From: Anaerolineae bacterium | Lineage (GTDB): Bacteria; Chloroflexota; Anaerolineae; B4-G1; SLSP01 | Direction of reading: 5' to 3' | DNA: 6,732 nt | Assembly (NCBI GenBank): GCA_021107605.1 | Contig: JAIOSN010000165.1 | Location: 1-6,732, forward strand | Translations under genes and position numbers: made by a program | Part shown: positions 1 through 5,874 of the stretch, one piece after another | How the letters are laid out: each line of letters opens with the position of its first letter | How positions within the stretch are numbered: the stretch's first letter is position 1 | The notes under the pieces: model-generated | Databases searched by the model: none | Told to the model about the DNA's origin: nothing | What the model saw: only the letters and a program-made list of their open reading frames with translations

Positions 1-144
1 CTGATCCAGCAATGTCCTCATTGTTCACCGCCTGTATACTCGTGGTGCTATGGTAGCCGCCTCATGATGTAGTATTACCCCGGTACGCTAGCACTCCGTG
101 GTCTGGAGTTGTAGACCTCGGAGGTCTGAAGCTATGCACCAGGG
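1..144. other. Region downstream of the NuoL-like gene; no convincing gene
   Basis: This stretch lies downstream of the leftward operon. It contains a 15-base palindrome at 113-127 (AGACCTC-G-GAGGTCT) and a small hairpin at 93-109 (ACTCC, 7-base loop, GGAGT). Neither is followed by a T-tract in the direction of transcription, so I do not call a terminator. Two short minus-strand frames are open to the window edge, one from ATG at 19-21 (MRTLLDQ) and one from GTG at 26-28. Either could be the start of another subunit gene, but both are too short to judge. Confidence 0.4.
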
Positions 145-1557
145 CTACCAACCTCGCACCACCAGCGTGATGATCGCCAAAACGAGGGTTAAGGCGACCC
201 AGGTTAAATTGATCCGCAGCCGTCCGGTGTGGCGCTGTTGCAGCCAGCGGCTAAAACGCCATGTTCCTCGGACCATCAGGCGCAGCGCAGCGTCCAGCCT
301 GTCCTGCTCCACGGTCTGGTGGAGAAAGCGCGCGGCCCCCACGACGGTCTGGGCCATCCAGGTTGTGCTGCGTTCCAAGACGTTGATCTCAACGGTCTGG
401 TGGAGAAAGTGCGCGGCCCTCATGACACTTTGGGCCAGCCAGATTATGCTGCGCTCTAAGATGTTGATCTCGACCTTGTCCCGTACGGCCTGTGCTACCC
501 GGCCCCAACCGTCAAAAAGCGCGCGGCGTGGTGCAGGCGTCGCCGGCGCGGGGATCATCGCCCAGAGCAGCAGTCGCAGCGGCGTTCCCCAGAGCAGCAG
601 CCAGACGATCAGCGCGGTGTTCCCGCTCGCGGCGGCGATCAAGGCCAGACTTCCCAGGGCTGCGGTGATGTAGACCGGCGCCGTCCGGGCCTCGGGTCGC
701 CAGAAGGGGCGGGCGAGGGCCAGCAACGCGCTGGCGCTGCTCAGCCAGAGGACGATATGCTGGGCCGCGCTCAGTTCCAGGAGCGGCGCGATCCGGTAGA
801 GTAGGTAGAGGCCCAGGTTGGGCATCATGACGGCGTAGAGCCAGACGCCGGTCTGTGTGGGGAGCGCGCGGCCGGCGAGTAGCCAGTGGTCAAAGGGGCA
901 CGCTCCCACTTTCACCCAGACAGCCAATAGGAACGTCGCTACTACCCAGACCAGGCGGGAGCCACTTTCGCTGGCGCCGGCTTGCAAGGCCGCCTCGATC
1001 TGTAACGTGCCGCCGATATCGAGGAGCAGCAGGATACCCGCTAACATGCCCGCGTCGCCGATGCGGAAGAGCAGGTAGACAAATTGCGCATCGCGCCTGC
1101 TGGCGTGGTCTCGGTGTTGCAGCAGGGGCATGAGCGCCACAGAGAGCGCGACCAGTTCTAAGGCCACATAACGGCCCAGGAAGTGTCCGGCCAGGAAGGC
1201 GACATTGCCGCCCGCCAGCGCGATCAAGAGCAGTCCATCGGCCAGCGCTCCCCGTTCCTGGCGCGGTTCAGGCTTCAGCGCGCGGGCCACAAGGCCGACG
1301 AGGGCTGTCGCCAGCGCCGCCTGGAGTCCTACGCCGCCGACGTGCAGGCTTAGCGCCCCAGTGCCGGGCAGCCAGGTCACGGGGAGCTGCACCTCACGCT
1401 CGCCGTAGGCCAGCAGTCCCAACGCGCAGAGCGTCGCCAGGCCAAACGTCGCCACTGTTACCCGGCGCGCCAGCGGAGCCGCCGGGCGTCGCAGCAGGGC
1501 CAGCGTCACGCCCACGAGTAGCGGTAGGAGCAGGAGACCACCAAGCAAGAAGAACAT
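145..1557 (-). CDS. NuoL/MrpD-family ion-translocating membrane subunit with C-terminal 27-residue repeats
   Basis: This is a 470-residue, very hydrophobic polytopic protein of the proton-conducting transporter family (NuoL/M/N, MrpA/D, MbhH). Family landmarks are visible. A glutamate sits in a membrane helix (E134, in RYVALELVAL), where NuoL and MrpD carry their essential TM5 glutamate. A lysine lies in the TM7-like segment (K216, in AVWVKVGACPFDHWLL), followed by the loop and TM8 (PTQTGVWLYAVMMPNLG). The usual TM8 histidine position appears to be Tyr241. The protein is shorter than typical NuoL (about 600 residues). Residues 362-442 form three tandem 27-residue repeats (362-388, 389-415, 416-442) of amphipathic helix, followed by a last membrane helix at about 450-467. 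This parallels the lateral helix plus final TM of NuoL. ATG at 1557 lies 1 base after the preceding gene's stop, with GGGGAT as ribosome binding site. It is the last complete gene of the operon in the window. It probably pumps H+ or Na+. The family call is solid; the exact complex is inferred. Confidence 0.85.
   Translation of the reverse strand: MFFLLGGLLLLPLLVGVTLALLRRPAAPLARRVTVATFGLATLCALGLLAYGEREVQLPVTWLPGTGALSLHVGGVGLQAALATALVGLVARALKPEPRQERGALADGLLLIALAGGNVAFLAGHFLGRYVALELVALSVALMPLLQHRDHASRRDAQFVYLLFRIGDAGMLAGILLLLDIGGTLQIEAALQAGASESGSRLVWVVATFLLAVWVKVGACPFDHWLLAGRALPTQTGVWLYAVMMPNLGLYLLYRIAPLLELSAAQHIVLWLSSASALLALARPFWRPEARTAPVYITAALGSLALIAAASGNTALIVWLLLWGTPLRLLLWAMIPAPATPAPRRALFDGWGRVAQAVRDKVEINILERSIIWLAQSVMRAAHFLHQTVEINVLERSTTWMAQTVVGAARFLHQTVEQDRLDAALRLMVRGTWRFSRWLQQRHTGRLRINLTWVALTLVLAIITLVVRGW
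232..474 (-). repeat. Three tandem 81-bp (27-codon) repeats inside the NuoL-like gene
   Basis: Units are 394-474 (first in protein), 313-393 and 232-312. The first two are close copies: comparing 392-472 with 311-391 by eye gives about 13 differences in 81 bases. They begin VEINILERS and VEINVLERS and both end in FLHQT. The third (VEQDRLDAALRLMVRG...FSRWLQQR) is diverged at DNA level but keeps the phase and the hydrophobic pattern. The unit length is a multiple of three, so the frame is kept. Confidence 0.9.
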
Positions 1558-1558
1558 A

Positions 1559-1870
1559 TCATCCCCGTAGACGATTCAGGTCGTCCACATCCCCAGACGG
1601 ATAGTGGCGGTAGATGTTCACTAACAAGGCCAACGCCACCGCAATCACCACCGACTCCACGATGAGGGCCGAGATGACCATGGATTGCGCGAAGTCCAGG
1701 TCGCCGTTGAGCCGTCCGGCGTGGATTAACCCCAGGGTCACGCCCTGGAGCATGATCTTGAGGCCGATGATCTGCTTGATTAGCTGACGTTGAGTCAACA
1801 GCCCAATCAGACCAATGAAGAAGAGCAACAGGCTCAGCGTGGTGTTGATGACGTTAAGCGAGGGGGACAT
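1559..1870 (-). CDS. NuoK/MrpC/MbhG-like small membrane subunit
   Basis: The protein has 103 residues and three predicted membrane helices (about 8-25, 31-50 and 60-87). It ends in IYRHYPSGDVDDLNRLRG, close to the IYR...DVDDLN..KG ending typical of NuoK and MrpC-type subunits. These subunits sit next to the antiporter-like subunits and help form the ion path. In the second helix the context QIIGLKIMLQGV corresponds to the NuoK GLE(L/I)M segment, but here a lysine (K38) takes the place of the buried glutamate. In the third helix E72 (LIVESVVIA) matches the position of the other conserved NuoK glutamate. ATG at 1870 overlaps the preceding gene by 17 bases and is preceded by CGGAGAT as ribosome binding site. 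Family membership is clear; assignment to complex I, Mrp or hydrogenase type is not. Confidence 0.82.
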   Translation of the reverse strand: MSPSLNVINTTLSLLLFFIGLIGLLTQRQLIKQIIGLKIMLQGVTLGLIHAGRLNGDLDFAQSMVISALIVESVVIAVALALLVNIYRHYPSGDVDDLNRLRG

Positions 1871-2129
1871 GATTATCTCCGTTCAGGGAATCCGTGTTGT
1901 CCAACTCCTCTCGACTGGGCAGCAGTGCGGCAACGCCCAGAGCGCCCGCGAAGAGCAATCCGACCTGCGCCAGTAGATCAAGGGTACGACGTTCCCAGAA
2001 CCAGGCGCGGAAGGCGGTTGCTTCCGGTGTATCTTTTTCATCCACGGGATCCAGGGAGTGGCCTACCAGCCAACCGGCGAGGAGTACAACAACCACAAGG
2101 CCCGCCCAGATCAGCCGTTCACTACGCAT
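1854..2129 (-). CDS. MbhE-like (MrpA C-terminal-like) membrane subunit
   Basis: The protein has 91 residues. A first membrane helix spans about 7-24, followed by an acidic, polar loop (DPVDEKDTPEA) and a second helix at about 51-70 in the context RRTLDLLAQVGLLFAGALGV. The latter resembles the DTLGE..VLF.AALGV.ALL segment of hydrogenase subunit MbhE and the MrpA C-terminus. The polar tail from about residue 71 is unlikely to be in the membrane. ATG at 2129 overlaps the end of the preceding gene by 8 bases, and an AGGA sequence lies 8 bases upstream. Its place between the MbhD-like and NuoK-like genes matches the Mbh/Mrp order and supports the call, which rests on a short motif. Confidence 0.7.
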   Translation of the reverse strand: MRSERLIWAGLVVVVLLAGWLVGHSLDPVDEKDTPEATAFRAWFWERRTLDLLAQVGLLFAGALGVAALLPSREELDNTDSLNGDNHVPLA

Positions 2130-2376
2130 CGGGGTGTTCCTGGGGGGAGCGCGTTAGGGTGAGGCCGATGATGAGGAGCACGCTGATCAATCCGGCACCC
2201 ACACTTAGCTCAAAGCCACCCGCATAGGGGGCATCGAGGATAAAAAAAAGCGTGGCGAGGAGCGCACTGCTCACACCCAATGCCACTACGGCGCGCGTCA
2301 AGGACTTAGAGAACATGGCGATAATGGCGCCTGCAATTATCATAACCGCCAACGAAACGTAAATTGCCACGGGCAT
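2122..2376 (-). CDS. MbhD-like (DUF4040) membrane subunit, first gene of the operon
   Basis: The protein has 84 residues and three hydrophobic segments (about 5-22, 28-47 and 58-75). The central stretch ALGVSSALLATLFFILDAP followed by FELSVGAGL matches the DUF4040/MbhD pattern, including a glutamate (E56) in the T/F-E-x-x-VGAGL context. Such subunits contribute helices to the membrane arm of Mbh hydrogenases and Mrp antiporters and resemble part of NuoJ. I chose ATG at 2376 because GGAGG lies 6 bases upstream; a TTG one codon earlier (2379) is less likely. No gene precedes it in the same direction for about 550 bases, so transcription probably starts in that gap. The MbhA-C (MrpE/F/G-like) genes that usually come first in such clusters are absent here. 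Confidence 0.75.
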   Translation of the reverse strand: MPVAIYVSLAVMIIAGAIIAMFSKSLTRAVVALGVSSALLATLFFILDAPYAGGFELSVGAGLISVLLIIGLTLTRSPQEHPDA

Positions 2377-2503
2377 CAACGACCTCCACGGTAGCTGTTA
2401 ACCTATCTCTGCGTGCAATTACCTCTTCAACGCGCCTATCCTTATTGTGAACAGGCTACATGCGTACAAAATAGAGTTGTTCCTGAATAAACGAACCCAG
2501 AAA

Positions 2504-2564
2504 TTGGACGCGGATTTGATTACACGGATATTTTTGTAAAAAATAAGGAAAAATCTGTGTCCAA
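2504..2564. repeat. 61-bp inverted repeat with 14-bp arms
   Basis: The left arm is TTGGACGCGGATTT (2504-2517) and the right arm AAATCTGTGTCCAA (2551-2564). Twelve of 14 positions are complementary, and the other two are G-T pairs, so an RNA copy of the plus strand would pair along the whole arm. The loop is AT-rich. It lies directly before the dispersed repeat copy at 2567. Confidence 0.7.
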
Positions 2565-2566
2565 CG

Positions 2567-2728
2567 CGCCGGAGCAGCTTGGATTGCGAATAGACTTTTC
2601 TTCCCCACGCAAAACGCACTTTTGCGGCGGGCGAGAAGGTGTTGTCACGGTACTTGCGGAGCTCTGAAAATGAGCCGCCGTACTTACTTCCGCGCTGGTG
2701 TGGCCGGCGCCCAGTGATTCTTTCCTAT
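2567..2728. repeat. Dispersed repeat, copy 1 (~162 bp)
   Basis: The segment matches 3792-3954 in the same orientation. By eye there are about 15 differences, roughly 90% identity, with one single-base indel. It contains a hairpin at 2608-2626 (CGCAAAA, loop CGCAC, TTTTGCG). A second imperfect hairpin follows at about 2651-2684, around the loop TGAAAAT (GTAC/GCGG/CTC arms). There is no coding capacity or transposase. It could be a non-autonomous mobile element or a conserved intergenic repeat family. Confidence 0.85.
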
Positions 2729-2763
2729 CTCCTAACCTGGCCGAGCCAGAACCAAGAGGGGGC

Positions 2764-2841
2764 TTTACCGCAGAGAACGCAAAGAACGCCGAGAAAAACA
2801 ATGAAGAAAATCTCTGCGATCTCTGTGTCCTCCGTGGTAAA
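2764..2841. repeat. 78-bp imperfect palindromic element with TTTACC ends
   Basis: The left arm 2764-2794 starts TTTACCGCAGAGAACGC and the right arm 2811-2841 ends TCCTCCGTGGTAAA. The reverse complement of the right arm matches the left arm at 24 of 31 positions, with a 16-base loop. The arms are purine-rich and internally repetitive (GAGA/GAAC/CAGAG units). The element has the look of a REP-like or palindromic repeat. It lies about 95 bases downstream of the toxin remnant's stop codon. Confidence 0.75.
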
Positions 2842-2934
2842 ATTCTTGTTTTTTGTACCAGGACTTGATTGTTAAGTGCCTATGAAAGCCCTCTTTGCTT
2901 CCCTTGCACGACGTTCTTGTCTTCACCATCTACG

Positions 2935-3189
2935 TTAAGGCAAAGCCTCAAAGTAATCACAATGCTTGGGACGAATTATGTGGAAGTCTCCATCCACAGT
3001 CAGAATACGCCGGATGTTCAACCGTTCTGCTATGGCGACAATAGCAGCGTCTACAAAATCGAGACGCATATCGGAATATTGGTCGAGAAGCTCATAGATA
3101 CGTGGCACGTCAGCTTTTGTTATGACCTCAAACTGAAGGGGACTATGTTCTAACCGCTGAACAAAGAGCCGCATAGCTGCGTGTCCCAA
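2935..3189 (-). pseudogene. VapC-type PIN-domain toxin, 5'-truncated remnant
   Basis: The remaining frame encodes the C-terminal part of a PIN-domain ribonuclease, about 84 residues of an expected 130-140. The segment MRLDFVDAAIVAIAERL followed by RILTVDGDFHIIRP is typical and keeps the later acidic residues (D47, and D66/D68). The N-terminal strand with the first catalytic aspartate and the following conserved glutamate region are missing. The open frame extends only to about 3210, where a stop appears, and its only early start is a TTG at 3189 inside the antitoxin gene, without an independent start region. The upstream antitoxin gene overlaps it by 40 bases. I infer an inactivating deletion across the antitoxin-toxin junction. 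A protein made from TTG would lack an essential catalytic residue. Confidence 0.75.
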
Positions 3190-3491
3190 TCGTGCTTGTT
3201 CAAAATGAAATCAGTCACAATAGCATGCACGTTTTCCGAAACACTACTTGCCCCAGAATTGAACATTCCAGCAAGAGATAACAAGAAAGCCGCTCCACTT
3301 TGTTTTTTGACAATGTGCTGGCTGGCGATGTATTGTTCGAGGATTTCATTAATGAGAATTTCCACCTTCATCTGTCGTTTTGTAGCAATAGAGTCAATTC
3401 TCTGGGCAATAGTCTGATTGATACTGATGGGGAAAGAACTCTCTATCTGTCCGAGATTTCCTTTAGTGGTAACAACGAGTGATTTTGACAT
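3150..3491 (-). CDS. VapB-like antitoxin, probably with an altered C-terminal tail
   Basis: This is a 113-residue protein. Residues about 20-58 (PISINQTIAQRIDSIATKRQ... LINEILEQYI) look like a ribbon-helix-helix DNA-binding segment. Residues 66-100 (AAFLLSLAGMFNSG... SENVHAIVTDFILNKH) look like the toxin-wrapping tail seen in VapB-type partners of PIN toxins (GMF.SG....SE motif). Residues from about W102 to G113 (WDTQLCGSLFSG) are encoded by bases that, one frame over, encode the toxin start GHAAMRLFVQRL. The natural end has therefore probably been replaced by out-of-frame toxin sequence. ATG at 3491 follows a strong GGAGGT with 4-5 base spacing. The gene would normally bind its own promoter and neutralise the toxin. 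It may still act as a repressor. Confidence 0.7.
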   Translation of the reverse strand: MSKSLVVTTKGNLGQIESSFPISINQTIAQRIDSIATKRQMKVEILINEILEQYIASQHIVKKQSGAAFLLSLAGMFNSGASSVSENVHAIVTDFILNKHDWDTQLCGSLFSG

Positions 3492-3534
3492 TTTTACCTC
3501 CGTTCAAAAATGGAGAACGATACTTGACATCCCC

Positions 3535-3563
3535 ATAGTAGCACACACTCATTGAAGTGCCAA
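3535..3563 (-). promoter_or_regulatory. Candidate sigma-70-type promoter for the antitoxin gene
   Basis: On the minus strand, TTGGCA (3558-3563) and TACTAT (3535-3540) are 17 bases apart, about 45 bases upstream of the antitoxin start. The -35 matches consensus at 5 of 6 positions and the -10 at 4 of 6. Between promoter and ribosome binding site a short inverted repeat, CGTTC (3501-3505) and GAACG (3515-3519), could be part of an autoregulatory operator. Confidence 0.45.
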
Positions 3564-3599
3564 ATCAAACAAGTGTTAGAAATATGCCTTGCTCTTCGC

Positions 3600-3735
3600 G
3601 TTTGGCCGCTAACGAGCCGCGCGATCATTGCGCAGCGGCGGTGGCTCGCCGCTAAGTTGCTGCACCTCCAACTCGGCGCCGATTTGCGGAGGTGTACCTA
3701 TGGCGGTCAGCCGCGCGCCGTCGCCCCCCCCTAGA
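3600..3735. repeat. GC-rich structured intergenic block A
   Basis: This block is strongly GC-rich within an AT-richer region. It contains GCCGCTAA twice (3605-3612 and 3648-3655) and nested hairpin potential (GAGCC 3614-3618 with GGCTC 3643-3647, enclosing GCGC...GCGC). It ends in a run of eight C (3724-3731). The segment CTAACGAGCCGCGCGAT (3609-3625) resembles CCAACGGGCCGCACGAT at 6645-6661, matching at 14 of 17 positions. It may belong to a dispersed palindromic repeat family. I see no gene in it. Confidence 0.5.
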
Positions 3736-3791
3736 GGATGTCTTAGCCTTGTTCCCGGAACTGCGCGCTGACTGATTTCCTTGCCGGCACA

Positions 3792-3954
3792 CGCCAGAGC
3801 AGCTTGAATTGTGAATAGACTTTTCTTCCCTACGCAAAACCAGCGTTTTGCGGCGGGCGAGAAGGTGTTGTCACGGTACTTGCGGAGCTCTGAAAATGAG
3901 CCACCGTACTTACTTCCGCGCTGGTGCGGCCTGCCCCTAGTACTTCTTTTCTAT
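3792..3954. repeat. Dispersed repeat, copy 2 (~163 bp)
   Basis: This is the direct-orientation copy of 2567-2728. Its internal hairpin is perfect: CGCAAAAC (3833-3840), loop CAGC, GTTTTGCG (3845-3852). The region differs from copy 1 mostly in the loop and one stem pair, while the stem is kept. The flanking palindromes found beside copy 1 are not present here. The 145 bases from 3955 to 4099 show nothing I can name. Confidence 0.85.
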
Positions 3955-4099
3955 GGACACTGCAACTCATCGGTGGGCGGACCCCTCACCTATGCAACAA
4001 TTCCCTATTCATCCTCAACAAAGATGGTTCTGGCAGCAGTGTTAATGGGAAGTGATTTCCAGCTTTCGTAGTGGTTCAATTCGATACAAGTTCTATCCA

Positions 4100-5872
4100 T
4101 TAGCAGGGTGCTAGTAAACGAAACGACGCTGCAATCGCATCCCAAATCTTTTCCCTTTGTAAAAACATTTCTTTGCCATTACAGCTTGCGGTTATCGCGT
4201 ATCCTTTCCCATCTAAGACTATCATGTATTTCTTAGACCATATTTTGTTTTTGACTTGATATCGTGACCATGTATGTGCTTTATTCCCAACAGTGATTCT
4301 GCCATACTCGCAATTAGTAAAATTCATATTTTGGGCATAAAGCCGGAAGAAACGCTCAGTAAAATTTGGTGTAGGCTCTGGGGTCATTGTCTCAACTACA
4401 ATGTTAAGGATTTCATTAGGACTACATGTAAATGCTATATCTACATCTGGGGTCCAACCATGTGCGAGCCTGAAAAAAACTGATGCTAACATAGGCGCAG
4501 CCTCCTTGTAGATAGACCAATCTTCGGGAATGGCAATCTCAAAACCGTGTTTCTCGTCCTGATAGGTCTTCAACTTAGCTGTTTTTTCAACTGGTACGCT
4601 GAACTTAAAGTCGATTTTTGTCTTTCGACTAGCCTTTGACTCATCCGGCTTCTCTCCTGGTACACCGGTGTCAAAACCGGTCCTTTTTTTCCGATTAGCC
4701 TTTATCTCATCCTCCTGTGCTGGTATATCAGTTTCAGAACTGATACCGAGTAGCTTGCTGTCCACCCTCTGTAAAACATCTTCCAAGTCCTCTTTCCAAG
4801 TATAACCAATCGAACGTAAGCGTGATGTGACTATAGGGGTATATGCTAAAGAATTAGCAATAATCGCATTGGCAAATGCATCCAACGCCTTTTCGAATCT
4901 AGGGTCTCCACGCTCACTGATACGATAGTATGTTACTCCGACACTTATGTGAGCCATTCCATTTGCGGGGTTTAGTGCGATTGCTTTTTCAAATTCATCC
5001 ATGGCAGATGGATCTCTCATCTGCATTTTAACACTTCCCAGATTGTTGCATGCTCTTGATGCGCGGTTTTTGTAGCCAATCTGGTTAAAAGCATTGACTG
5101 CTTTCTCGTAAGCGACTGCTGCCTGCCTCCAGTCTGACAAATGCTCCGAATGGATACCCAACCAATAATATATTGCCCCTGCATCAGTTGAACTGCAATC
5201 CTGTGCCATCTCTGACAATACATCACGCGCATTTTTGTGAAGAGACGGGTCTGTCCTCGTAGCTTCATTGTATAAATTCATCGCCCTGAACTCATTGCCA
5301 TCCTGATGATACCGCACTGATTCGTAAAACTGATCCAATGCCCGTTTTCTATCAGAAGGCAGATTTCGATCTCCAATAAGCGGGTGCTCGATTGCATATT
5401 CAGACCTAGCAGAGCAGCCATCAACCGCTCGAGGTTCTACTTTCTTCGCGAGATCGGAAAGGAGTGTATTCACCTGGACAACATTTCGTTGAGCCTTCTT
5501 GAAGCCCATTCTTCCCCCTGTGAGGGCAAAGAGAATCAAAATCGCCGTTGTCACCGTCCAGTTAATCCTAACATAGCCACTCATTAACGAAGTGCTGCTA
5601 AGGAACATCAACAGAGAGAAGATAAACGCTCCGAAAACCCCCGAAGAATTGAAAATGAAGGTTAGGAATAGATTCTCATAACGTACTCCAAGACGCTCCC
5701 TGACTACGTTTGCATTGTGATCAGGGTCATGAATTCTTGGGCCAGGCCATTTGACCACACCAGTGAATAACGCTGCGAGAAGCTTGAAAAAAGTGGGTAT
5801 AATCTGCGAAGCTTTTCCACCAAAATGGACCGTGGATGCACCAAAAAAGATCAAAAGTAAAGTGTTATTCAT
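4100..5872 (-). CDS. Membrane-anchored TPR-like protein with C-terminal PsbP/DUF1795-like domain
   Basis: This 590-residue protein is not recognised as a named family. Hydrophobic segments lie at about 3-13, 24-40, 68-98 and 105-120, so the N-terminus is membrane-bound. From about 177 to 345 there are helical repeats of TPR type: 178-210, 231-263 (AIYYWLGIHSEHLSDWRQAAVAYEKAV), 271-303 (NNLGSVKMQM...FEKAIALNP) and 305-340. A charged linker holds two 22-residue repeats (391-412 and 413-434). Residues about 435-587 begin TYQDEKHGFEIAIPEDWSIY and end IWDAIAASFRLL, as in PsbP-fold or DUF1795-like domains. ATG at 5872 was chosen because AGGAAGG lies 8 bases upstream and it follows the preceding stop by 2 bases; an in-frame start at 5929 would overlap that gene by 55 bases. 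TPRs suggest protein contacts; no catalytic motif is seen. The function is unknown, and it probably works with the upstream AlbA_2 protein. Confidence 0.75.
   Translation of the reverse strand: MNNTLLLIFFGASTVHFGGKASQIIPTFFKLLAALFTGVVKWPGPRIHDPDHNANVVRERLGVRYENLFLTFIFNSSGVFGAFIFSLLMFLSSTSLMSGYVRINWTVTTAILILFALTGGRMGFKKAQRNVVQVNTLLSDLAKKVEPRAVDGCSARSEYAIEHPLIGDRNLPSDRKRALDQFYESVRYHQDGNEFRAMNLYNEATRTDPSLHKNARDVLSEMAQDCSSTDAGAIYYWLGIHSEHLSDWRQAAVAYEKAVNAFNQIGYKNRASRACNNLGSVKMQMRDPSAMDEFEKAIALNPANGMAHISVGVTYYRISERGDPRFEKALDAFANAIIANSLAYTPIVTSRLRSIGYTWKEDLEDVLQRVDSKLLGISSETDIPAQEDEIKANRKKRTGFDTGVPGEKPDESKASRKTKIDFKFSVPVEKTAKLKTYQDEKHGFEIAIPEDWSIYKEAAPMLASVFFRLAHGWTPDVDIAFTCSPNEILNIVVETMTPEPTPNFTERFFRLYAQNMNFTNCEYGRITVGNKAHTWSRYQVKNKIWSKKYMIVLDGKGYAITASCNGKEMFLQREKIWDAIAASFRLLAPC
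4574..4702 (-). repeat. Two 22-residue repeats in the linker of the TPR-like protein
   Basis: Residues 391-411 (KANRKKRTGFDTGVPGEKPDE) and 413-433 (starting KASRKTKIDFKFSVPVEK) align with a 22-residue (66-bp) period: K-A-x-R-K, then a phenylalanine, then VP-x-EK. They join the helical repeats to the C-terminal domain and are rich in lysine and acidic residues, so this is probably a flexible or basic tether. Confidence 0.6.
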
Positions 5873-5874
5873 AA

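Larger units (their letters stand above)
2377..2934. other. Gene-free stretch filled with intergenic repeats
   Basis: No credible gene is seen. The stretch contains, in order, the leader of the MbhD-like operon (about 2377-2500, where I see no convincing promoter), an inverted repeat (2504-2564), copy 1 of a dispersed repeat (2567-2728), a palindromic element (2764-2841), and a plain stretch before the toxin remnant. The short open frames here translate the repeats and look spurious. Confidence 0.7.

Noticed and set aside
1..28. Possible start of a further minus-strand gene (ATG at 19-21 or GTG at 26-28)
   Set aside because: Only 7-9 codons are inside the window, two frames compete, and neither has a good ribosome binding site, so it cannot be supported.
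98..673. A 191-codon open frame on the plus strand opposite the NuoL-like gene
   Set aside because: It is a shadow of the membrane-protein gene: low-complexity Arg/Ser-rich translation and no family features, while the minus frame has clear NuoL-type motifs. The same applies to smaller plus-strand frames at 855-1133, 1205-1408 and 1790-2227.
2639..2875. Short open frames in the repeats (2419-2619, 2520-2801, 2639-2875, 3652-3837, 3811-4071)
   Set aside because: They translate the dispersed repeats and palindromes. The shared peptide between the two copies (LSRYLRSSENEP) reflects DNA repeat identity, ribosome binding sites are poor, and no domain is recognisable.
3605..3700. Integron attC site
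   Set aside because: The core consensus RYYYAAC/GTTRRRY is not met here, and no integrase is in the window. It is kept only as a question for the flanking-block comparison.
2504..3954. CRISPR array or complete insertion sequence
   Set aside because: There are only two distant copies of the long repeat, no regular short repeats with spacers, and no transposase frame between or within them.
4100..4113. Small hairpin (TAGCA-GGG-TGCTA) at the end of the TPR-like gene as terminator
   Set aside because: The stem is only five pairs, overlaps the stop codon and has no following T-tract.
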